NCBI RefSeq assembly: GCF_002224675.1
Contig: NZ_NMPZ01000016.1
Location: 1 to 64,000, forward strand
Source: Segatella copri
Lineage (GTDB): Bacteria > Bacteroidota > Bacteroidia > Bacteroidales > Bacteroidaceae
Direction: 5' to 3'
Length of the DNA: 64,000 nucleotides
A model generated the notes under the pieces. It saw nothing but the letters and a program-made list of their open reading frames with translations. It made no database searches and was not told the origin of the DNA. Shown here piece after piece: positions 37,813 through 43,843 of the stretch (its first letter is position 1; each line of letters starts with the position of its first letter). A program made the position numbers and the translations under genes.

Positions 37813-39207
37813 ATGAAAAAGACATTTTTATATAGCTTAGCAGTCTTGGCAAGTTTAACACTTGCCAGCTGCAACGGCGACTACGATGATTGGGCTCAAC
37901 CTCAGACCAATCCACAGGAGGCCTCAGCTGCCAAATACGGAATTACTTTCGCAGCAGGTACTGAAGCTGAAAGTAGCTTGCCAGACAATGACGGTATTAT
38001 CAATCTCGTCACAGTCAATTCATCAGATGCAGATGTTACAGGTTTCACACTCAAAGACTTGAAAGTAAATGGCGAAGCCATTAAAGGCGAAATCAACGGT
38101 AACAGCATTCAGGTAGACGCAACAGAATTGGAGAAGATTCTCTGCAGCCAGAACAAATCACGCGCAAGCGTTGCTCGTGACATCAACGTTGAGTCTAAGG
38201 TTTCTGTCAACTTGGCATCAGGTGATGCCGTTGCCATCAATACCGTAGGTACGACTACAGCCAAACTTAAGCCATCCCCAACTCCTGCTATTGATGAGAA
38301 AGGTTACTACATGCTCGGTGAAGTTAATGGCAATGGATGGAAGCCAACAAAACCTGTATGGATGAACAAAGTGTCTGATGGTGTTTACCAGCTCAAGGTC
38401 ACCACAGAGAAAGATAAGAACTATTTTAAGTTCTACGAAGGTAGCAAGTGGGATGAAACCGGCAACTGGGATGTTATCAACACAGGTGTCTTGGGTTGCG
38501 AGAAAGACGGTAGCGAAGATGCTTCTGGTACAATCTATTATACTGGCGACAGCTGGGGTACTCCACAGACAATGGTTATCGCAGGTACGGGTACATGGAT
38601 TGTAACTCTCGACATGAACAATCTGTCTTACTCTGTAGGCAAGCCTATCCTCTATATGGCAGGTGATGCTAATGGATGGGCTACAAATGACTACCTCGCA
38701 GGTGAGGATGGTGTACACTTTACTGGTTTCATGTTCTTGAACCAGAATGGTTTCAAGTTCTGTACTCAGCCAGAGTGGAAGGGCACCAACTATGGCGCGA
38801 ACTTCGACACAGCTCCTGATGCAGCCAACATCACTATGACAGAAGAAGCCGGTTACTACAAGGTAGATGTTGATTTGGGAAGCAAGAGCTATGTTCTGAC
38901 TCCTATCACAACTATCGGTATCATTGGTAGCGCATCACCTAATGGTTGGGATTCTGACGTAGATATGACATATGTTCCTTACAATGCAGAAACCAAAGAA
39001 CTTGGCTACTGGGAAATCAAGGACGTAACATTTACATCTGGCGAAATCAAGTTCCGTGCCAACGATGACTGGGCAATCAACTGGGGTGGCGATACAAATG
39101 CTCTCACCCAAGGCGGTGATAATATCTCTGTAGAAGCTGGCACCTACGACATCAAGCTCTATGCATGGGCTAATGGCTATGCAAAGTGTGAACTGATCAA
39201 GAAGTAA
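37813..39207 (+). CDS. susF: SusF-like surface starch-binding lipoprotein
   Basis: 464 residues, lipobox LTLASC (C20) followed by NGDYDDWAQPQ. A DUF5115-type N-terminal domain (~35-155) is followed by three starch-binding-like modules, at ~165-275 (YYMLGEVNGNGWKPT), ~277-365 (ILYMAGDANGWATNDY) and ~370-464 (IGIIGSASPNGWDSD). Each opens with a G-x-(x)-NGW pattern typical of SusF/SusE modules. Seventeen nt after susE and followed by a terminator. In Bacteroides the amylase susG follows directly; here a 4.5-kb accessory island intervenes before the amylase at 43844. Confidence 0.87.
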   Translation: MKKTFLYSLAVLASLTLASCNGDYDDWAQPQTNPQEASAAKYGITFAAGTEAESSLPDNDGIINLVTVNSSDADVTGFTLKDLKVNGEAIKGEINGNSIQVDATELEKILCSQNKSRASVARDINVESKVSVNLASGDAVAINTVGTTTAKLKPSPTPAIDEKGYYMLGEVNGNGWKPTKPVWMNKVSDGVYQLKVTTEKDKNYFKFYEGSKWDETGNWDVINTGVLGCEKDGSEDASGTIYYTGDSWGTPQTMVIAGTGTWIVTLDMNNLSYSVGKPILYMAGDANGWATNDYLAGEDGVHFTGFMFLNQNGFKFCTQPEWKGTNYGANFDTAPDAANITMTEEAGYYKVDVDLGSKSYVLTPITTIGIIGSASPNGWDSDVDMTYVPYNAETKELGYWEIKDVTFTSGEIKFRANDDWAINWGGDTNALTQGGDNISVEAGTYDIKLYAWANGYAKCELIKK

Positions 39208-39240
39208 GTATCTGTTTCATCATAACAAACACATCATAAT

Positions 39241-39273
39241 AATAGGCGACTCTCCATTCGAGAGCCGCCTATT
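39241..39273. terminator. Terminator after susF
   Basis: AGGCG and CTCTC (39243-39253) pair with GAGAG and CGCCT (39259-39270), one mismatch, then TTTTC. A sister hairpin of similar sequence ends the DUF1016 gene at 42959-42995. Confidence 0.8.
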
Positions 39274-39501
39274 TTCGTTTCATCCTCCAGTATTTCAACG
39301 TAAGCCATCGGCAGAAAGAACTATATGTTCTGTGGAAACCACGATGGGGCTGAGCAGCGGGTGCAAAGGTACTACTTATTTGAATCCACCAATTTTTAGG
39401 GGGATAAATTTGCAGAAAATATTTAAGGTGAATCATAAATCTCCTTTCACGGAATGTGGATTGTATTGAAAATAAGAGAGTTAAGTATGAAAGGAAAAAT
39501 C

Positions 39502-39545
39502 GGTTCAGGGGAGATTGTCCATGGATAGACAATCTCTTCTGAACC
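39502..39545. repeat. Island hairpin repeat, copy 1
   Basis: GGTTCAGGGGAGATTGTC (39502-39519) pairs with a complement at 39528-39545 with two mismatches. A related, perfect version lies at 41117-41161. The two bracket the AAA ATPase gene. Confidence 0.75.
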
Positions 39546-39580
39546 ATTTATGTCATTTTTTGGGAACTAGAAAATGGGAA

Positions 39581-39760
39581 AGTGACGAAAAGTGGTAAAA
39601 CTACCACTTTTTGCTTGTAAATCATGGTAAAAGCCTTCGTTTGAGCCTTTTTAGTGACGAAAAACGGTAAGTTTACCACTTTTTGATAATAAAGTTGCGC
39701 ATTCTTAGATATTTTTTGTATCTTTGCAGTGACGAAAAGTGGTAATGTTGCCACTTTTTG
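39581..39760. repeat. Three spaced inverted repeats upstream of the ATPase gene
   Basis: Three ~33-nt copies at 39581-39614, 39653-39685 and 39728-39760 begin AGTGACGAAAA and contain the inverted pair AGTGGTAA / TTACCACT around a 2-4 nt centre, then TTTTTG. Starts are 72 and 75 bp apart. Copy 3 begins two nt after the -7 box, so it lies at the extreme 5' end of the ATPase mRNA. Candidate autoregulatory operator or RNA hairpin. Confidence 0.75.
39694..39726 (+). promoter_or_regulatory. Promoter of the AAA/DUF4143 ATPase gene
   Basis: GTTG at 39694-39697, 21-nt spacer, TATCTTTG at 39719-39726. It lies between copies 2 and 3 of the inverted repeat. Confidence 0.75.
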
Positions 39761-39776
39761 ATAATATAGTATAATT

Positions 39777-41030
39777 ATGGATATTAAAAGACAACAATAT
39801 TTAGACCAACTTATCGCAAGCCAAAGGAATGGCTTGATTAAGATTATTACAGGTATCAGAAGATGTGGAAAGTCATATCTTCTGTTCAAGTTATTTCATG
39901 AGTATCTAAATTCGCAAGGGATTTCAGATGACCATATCATAGAGGTTGCCCTCGATGATCGTACCAATAAGGAACTGCGTGATCCTGATAATCTGTTGAA
40001 ATACATCAAGGAGCAGATAACAGACAAAAATCTCTACTACATCATGCTTGATGAGGTACAGATGGTAGATGAGTTTACAGATGTATTGAATAGCTTGCTG
40101 CATATATCAAATGCAGATGTATATGTTACAGGCAGCAACTCGCATTTTCTATCGACGGATGTAGTGACAGAGTTCCGTGGTAGAGGTGATGAGATACATT
40201 TATTTCCATTGTCATTCTCTGAATACTGTGAAGGATATAAAGGGACAATAGACAATGCATGGAAAGATTATTATACATACGGAGGGCTTCCTCTTATTTT
40301 GACGCTTGATACAGATAAGAAAAAAGAAGATTATCTGAATAACTTGTATAAGAGTGTGTATCTCGTAGATGTGTTGGAACGCCATAAGATAAAAAACATG
40401 GGAGAGTTTGATGAATTGCTGCGAATTATCGCCTCTTCCATTGGTGCTCCATGCAATCCAACGAAGCTTGCCAATACATTCAAGAGTGTCAAGAATGTGG
40501 CCATTCATCATCAGACGATAAACAAGTATCTAGGTTTTTTAGAAGATGCGTTTCTTGTGGAAAAGTCCATCAGATATAATATCAAGGGGAAGAAGTATAT
40601 CAACACCTTGGCAAAATATTACTTTTCGGATCTTGGAATCAGAAACGCTCTCTTAGGCTTTCGCCAGCAAGAAGAGACACATATCATGGAGAATATCATA
40701 TACAATGAATTGCGTACGAGAGGATATCATGTAGATGTGGGTATGGTGGAAGTCAGAGAGCCAGACAAAAGTGGCAAGTTGTTCAGAAAGCAGTTGGAGG
40801 TGGATTTTGTGGTGAATCAAGGAAGTCAGCGATATTACATTCAGTCAGCTTTCGCCATGCCAACATTAGAAAAAGAGGCGCAGGAATCGGCATCACTATT
40901 GAGAATTAAGGACTCTTTCAAGAAAATAATCATTGTGAAAGATGATATCAAGCCCAAGAGAAATGAAGATGGCATCCTTACAATCGGGCTGAAAGACTTC
41001 TTGTTAGACAAAAACAGTTTAAATTATTAA
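39777..41030 (+). CDS. AAA_14/DUF4143 ATP-binding protein
   Basis: 417 residues. The N-terminal AAA_14 ATPase has Walker A GIRRCGKS (K32), Walker B YIMLDEVQ (~90) and a sensor-type TGSNSHFLS. The C-terminal DUF4143 domain (~200-360) ends in a region with PD-(D/E)XK-like flavour (KQLEVDFVVNQGSQRYYIQ), though not a certain nuclease. Large paralogous sets of these proteins are common in Bacteroidota; their function is not established, and defence or regulatory roles have been suggested only by domain content. It stands alone within the accessory island, flanked by hairpin repeats and preceded by three inverted repeats. Confidence 0.88.
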   Translation: MDIKRQQYLDQLIASQRNGLIKIITGIRRCGKSYLLFKLFHEYLNSQGISDDHIIEVALDDRTNKELRDPDNLLKYIKEQITDKNLYYIMLDEVQMVDEFTDVLNSLLHISNADVYVTGSNSHFLSTDVVTEFRGRGDEIHLFPLSFSEYCEGYKGTIDNAWKDYYTYGGLPLILTLDTDKKKEDYLNNLYKSVYLVDVLERHKIKNMGEFDELLRIIASSIGAPCNPTKLANTFKSVKNVAIHHQTINKYLGFLEDAFLVEKSIRYNIKGKKYINTLAKYYFSDLGIRNALLGFRQQEETHIMENIIYNELRTRGYHVDVGMVEVREPDKSGKLFRKQLEVDFVVNQGSQRYYIQSAFAMPTLEKEAQESASLLRIKDSFKKIIIVKDDIKPKRNEDGILTIGLKDFLLDKNSLNY

Positions 41031-41116
41031 TGCTCAAAATATAGAAAAGTGCCATTCTTCAGGAATGAACTAATGTATATAACTCAAAAAGCGATTACCA
41101 AGAATGGAAAGAAAAA

Positions 41117-41161
41117 GGCTCAGGGGAGATTGTCTTATCCACGGACAATCTCCCCTGAGCC
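41117..41161. repeat. Island hairpin repeat, copy 2 (perfect 18-bp stem)
   Basis: GGCTCAGGGGAGATTGTC (41117-41134) and its exact complement (41144-41161), 9-nt loop. It shares TCAGGGGAGATTGTC with the hairpin at 39502. Downstream of the ATPase stop, it may also serve as its terminator. Confidence 0.8.
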
Positions 41162-41361
41162 GAAAAATCTCTTTATTTTGAGATGGTAATTGATGGCTAA
41201 GCTTAAATATGGCGATGTACCTTGCTCCAATAGGGAATAGTGGGTGTTTTGATAATGAATAGTGGGTGTCTTTGTTATGAATGCTGGGATAAAGGATAGT
41301 AACCAGAAGGATGAGGGATAGATATTGGCAGGAGAAAAGGGGTGAGTTATCGGCTGGACGA

Positions 41362-41439
41362 CTAAGTTCGTCTATATGGATGACTCGGGTCATCTATATG
41401 GCTCACTACCGTCATCTATATGGATGACCCGGGTCATCC
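41362..41439. repeat. Clustered GTCATC palindromes
   Basis: CTATATGGATGAC occurs at 41372-41384 and 41416-41428, each followed by a complementary GTCAT segment. GGATGACCCGGGTCATCC (41422-41439) is an 18-bp perfect palindrome. Unknown function; no coding potential that I trust. Confidence 0.65.
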
Positions 41440-41554
41440 GATACAAAGAAGCCTTTTCTATTCCTTTTGTGATAGTTGCCTTCTCCCTTAGACTAAGTTG
41501 CTTTCTCCTTATATGAATAGTTCTTTCTGCTAATTATTATTGTTGTTTCAGTGA

Positions 41555-41616
41555 ATTCTCCTTTCACACTTAAGTAACTGATTATAAGTATATTCTGATG
41601 ATTGTGAAAGGAGAAT
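41555..41616. repeat. Inverted repeat, 14-bp arms and 34-nt loop
   Basis: ATTCTCCTTTCACA (41555-41568) is exactly complementary to 41603-41616. A related TCTCCTTTCAC word lies upstream of the ATPase gene near 39440, so repeats of this family flank the ATPase on both sides. Confidence 0.65.
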
Positions 41617-41685
41617 GAAATTTTAATTGTTATTTTTGAGAAGCTATTTCTGAAGGTAACTTTATGTTGAAACCCTCATTTTCAT

Positions 41686-41814
41686 TATCATCATCCCTAC
41701 ATTTTTCCCAAAAACCTTGGAAGTTACGAGGAAAAGTCGTATCTTTGCAGAAGAAAAGCTGCACTCGGCAAATTGAAAGCAAGCTTTCTTTGCGCTCGTT
41801 TGCATTTTCTTTGC
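41686..41814 (+). repeat. 129-bp promoter/leader direct repeat, copy 1
   Basis: Identical in 127 of 129 positions to 43001-43129. It contains a full promoter (CTTG, 20 nt, TATCTTTG at 41740-41747) and a leader with the inverted pair GAAAGC/GCTTTC. Copy 1 drives the DUF1016 gene. Confidence 0.9.
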
Positions 41815-41838
41815 AGATTGAAGCTAACAATCTTCTAT

Positions 41839-42954
41839 ATGAAACAAGAAATTGAACAAAAAGAATTAGGCATGGGAAACTTCCAAGGTTATCCATCTTT
41901 GTTGAGACAAATCAAGCATCGTGTTTCTTTTGCCCAACAGAAAGCCATGTACGCAGCAAACGAGGAGTTGCTCCGTATGAATTGGGACATCGGTGAAATG
42001 CTTACCAAAAGCCAAGAGACTGATGGTTGGGGCAAGAAGACTCTACAGCGCCTAGCTATAGATCTAAAGAATGAGTATCCTGAGAGGAAAGGATTCTCCG
42101 TAAGAAACATGCAGTGCATGATGCAGTTCTATAATGAGTACAACAAGGAGTTGACCATGGCTAAAGTTAGAAATATCCCAATTACGCAATCAATGATTGC
42201 GCAATTAGGAAACGCCCCGATCGAGCTACCTATCAAGCACTTATCTTGGACTCACAATATCATTCTCATACAGCAAGTAAAAAATATTCAAGCAAGATAT
42301 TGGTACATGATACAATGCATTATAGGGCATTGGCAGACAAGATACTTAACAGAAGCCATCAAGCTCGATTATTATGGTAAGCATGGCGCTCTCGCCAATA
42401 ACTTCGACACAACGCTCCCTGCTACAGAAGCACTAGAGGTAAAAGCATTATTGAAAGACCCTTATATTTTCGACATGCTCACTTTCACCGACCAATATGA
42501 CGAAAGAGACATCGAGATTGGGCTCATCAAACATATCGAAAAATTCTTGGTCGAAATGGGAGCTGGCTTCGCTTTTATGGGAAGACAATATCACATTGAG
42601 GTCTCAGGTGATGACTATTATATCGATATGCTGATGTATAACACCTTTTTGCACAGGTATTTAGTTATAGAATTGAAAGCCACTGACTTCATGCCCGAAT
42701 ACATCGGTAAACTCAATTTCTATTGCTCTGCCATAGATGACACGCTTTGCAGAGAAGGCGACAACAAGACTATCGGCTTGCTTCTCTGCAAGACCAAAGA
42801 CAGAATAAAAGCAGAATATGCACTTCGTGATATACAGAAGCCAATTGGTGTATCTGACTATGAATTAGGTCAAGCTCTGCCGAAAGATTTTCGCAGTAGC
42901 CTTCCTTCCATTGAAGAAATCGAAAAGGGACTCAACGAATGGAATCAAGAATAA
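41839..42954 (+). CDS. DUF1016 (YhcG-type) PD-(D/E)XK nuclease-domain protein
   Basis: 371 residues from ATG 41839; a longer reading frame begins within the leader repeat at 41773 (TTG) and is unlikely. The N-terminal DUF1016_N winged-helix-like region (~15-160) contains EELLRMNWDIGEML and KGFSVRNMQCMMQFY. The C-terminal DUF1016 domain (~185-350) has a PD-(D/E)XK core: YYIDMLMYN supplies the Asp and LVIELKAT the Glu-x-Lys. The family is often found in accessory and defence-type islands next to restriction systems, but no partner gene is present here. Its cellular target is unknown. It is driven by one of two nearly identical 129-bp promoter repeats and followed by a terminator. Confidence 0.9.
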   Translation: MKQEIEQKELGMGNFQGYPSLLRQIKHRVSFAQQKAMYAANEELLRMNWDIGEMLTKSQETDGWGKKTLQRLAIDLKNEYPERKGFSVRNMQCMMQFYNEYNKELTMAKVRNIPITQSMIAQLGNAPIELPIKHLSWTHNIILIQQVKNIQARYWYMIQCIIGHWQTRYLTEAIKLDYYGKHGALANNFDTTLPATEALEVKALLKDPYIFDMLTFTDQYDERDIEIGLIKHIEKFLVEMGAGFAFMGRQYHIEVSGDDYYIDMLMYNTFLHRYLVIELKATDFMPEYIGKLNFYCSAIDDTLCREGDNKTIGLLLCKTKDRIKAEYALRDIQKPIGVSDYELGQALPKDFRSSLPSIEEIEKGLNEWNQE

Positions 42955-42958
42955 TATT

Positions 42959-42995
42959 CAATAGGCGGCTCTCAATTCCGAGATCCGCCTATTTT
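42959..42995 (+). terminator. Terminator after DUF1016
   Basis: AATAGGCGG with TCTC (42960-42973) pairs with GAGA and CCGCCTATT (42980-42993), followed by T6. It is close in sequence to the terminator after susF at 39241. Confidence 0.85.
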
Positions 42996-43000
42996 TTCTT

Positions 43001-43129
43001 TATCATCATCCCTACATTTTTCCCCAAAACCTTGGAAGTTACGAGGAAAAGTCGTATCTTTGCAGAAGAAAAGCTGCACTCGGCAAATTGAAAGCAAGCT
43101 TTCTTTGCACTCGTTTGCATTTTCTTTGC
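43001..43129 (+). repeat. 129-bp promoter/leader direct repeat, copy 2
   Basis: Second copy of the element at 41686-41814, with only two substitutions. Its promoter (-7 TATCTTTG at 43055-43062, CTTG 20 nt upstream) drives the small antitoxin-like gene. The DUF1016 gene plus one repeat could be lost or duplicated by recombination between copies. Confidence 0.9.
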
Positions 43130-43162
43130 GGCAAATTAGAAATAACATTAAAGTAAAGCAAT

Positions 43163-43369
43163 ATGGATGTAGCTATAAATAATACAACAACAACTATAAC
43201 TGTTCCGCAAGTTGACTTCAACTTATTAAAGGAACTGGCAAAGAAGTTTGGCTGGGTTATTCAAACCGAAAAGAAAAGTGGAATTGAAGAAGCCCTAGAA
43301 GATGTAAAAGCTGGCAGAGTATATCATGCAAAAGATGCTCACGACTTAATCAAACAGTGCTTAGAATGA
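43163..43369 (+). CDS. Small antitoxin-like protein (orphan type II antitoxin)
   Basis: 68 residues. The N-terminal beta/helix part (TTITVPQVDFNLLKELAKKFGW) is followed by a helical tail, IEEALEDVKAGRVYHAKDAH. This layout, with the AxxDVKAGRV-type tail, is common among antitoxins paired with RelE/YafQ-like toxins in Bacteroidota. Its stop codon overlaps a new ATG (ATGA at 43366-43369), the classic antitoxin-toxin arrangement, but that second frame ends after 12 codons. So I read this as a surviving antitoxin whose toxin has decayed. Identification is by pattern; no conserved catalytic residues exist to confirm it. Confidence 0.65.
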   Translation: MDVAINNTTTTITVPQVDFNLLKELAKKFGWVIQTEKKSGIEEALEDVKAGRVYHAKDAHDLIKQCLE

Positions 43370-43404
43370 AATACTCTATTGGCATTACAAACTCTCAACA
43401 ATAG
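43366..43404 (+). pseudogene. Toxin remnant overlapping the antitoxin stop
   Basis: An ATG overlaps the antitoxin stop (ATGA). It encodes MKYSIGITNSQQ and then a stop. MKYSI-type starts are typical of RelE/YafQ toxins of this phylum. The rest of the toxin is not found in any frame up to the amylase gene. Confidence 0.45.
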
Positions 43405-43728
43405 AACCCATAGCGATTTTTTAGCCACAAATAACTTTACAAGTTAAATACGGTGAAAAAATCTCTTAAGGGAAGATTTTATTTCCCTTAAGGAAAAAAA
43501 CATTTTCCCTTAAGGAAAAAAATAAATATCCTTAAGGGAAAATTTTCAATCTCTTCTTTCCCCATTTTCCGGGAGTTTCTCCTCGATTGTCTCTTTTAGG
43601 AATATTATTTACATATCGTAATCTATATGCCAGCAGAATGATAGAAGACCTATGATGTGATTCCCCCTCTCACCAGCCACTTCGCAAAGAAGCGGTCGCT
43701 TACTAATCGGTTGCTAACGCAGATACAG
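43405..43728. other. Non-coding region between toxin remnant and amylase promoter
   Basis: No gene. It contains the 22-bp phased CTTAAG array (43460-43545) and otherwise unremarkable AT-rich sequence up to the starch operator. Confidence 0.6.
43460..43545. repeat. Four CTTAAG palindromes at an exact 22-bp period
   Basis: CTTAAG at 43465, 43487, 43509 and 43531, each within a larger TTCCCTTAAGGAAA-type palindrome in A/T-rich flanks. The centres share one helical face (two turns each). Possible multi-site protein-binding array or RNA hairpin series. Confidence 0.85.
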
Positions 43729-43806
43729 ATGCAAACGTTTGCGCATTTCTTTTGCTCAATTTACACCAGTTGGAGAAACAACTCACCGATTTTCATCGTA
43801 ACTTTG
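43729..43806 (+). promoter_or_regulatory. Amylase promoter with LacI-type operator
   Basis: ATGCAAACGTTTGCGC (43729-43744, centre 43736.5), then the -7 box TAACTTTG at 43799-43806: 62.5 bp from centre to first T, the same as in the other starch promoters. No proper -33 box. It links this isolated gene to the starch regulon. Confidence 0.85.
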
Positions 43807-43843
43807 CAACAGTTATCAAAGCAACAACTCTAACTGAATAAAT

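Larger units (their letters stand above)
41031..41685. other. Non-coding repeat-rich spacer of the island
   Basis: No credible gene. It holds hairpin copy 2 (41117-41161), repeated AATAGTGGGTGT words near 41236-41266, the GGATGACCCGGGTCATCC palindrome cluster (41362-41439) and an inverted repeat at 41555-41616. Confidence 0.6.

Noticed and set aside
39581..39760. CRISPR-like spaced repeats
   Set aside because: Only three copies, each palindromic, with 39-42 nt spacers that include a promoter; no cas genes.
39548..39889. Minus-strand frame with repeated YYQKVATLPLFVT-like peptides
   Set aside because: The peptide repeat is only the translation of the three DNA inverted repeats upstream of the ATPase gene.
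41773..41838. Upstream start for DUF1016 within the leader repeat
   Set aside because: Begins with TTG inside a repeated non-coding leader also found before an unrelated gene.
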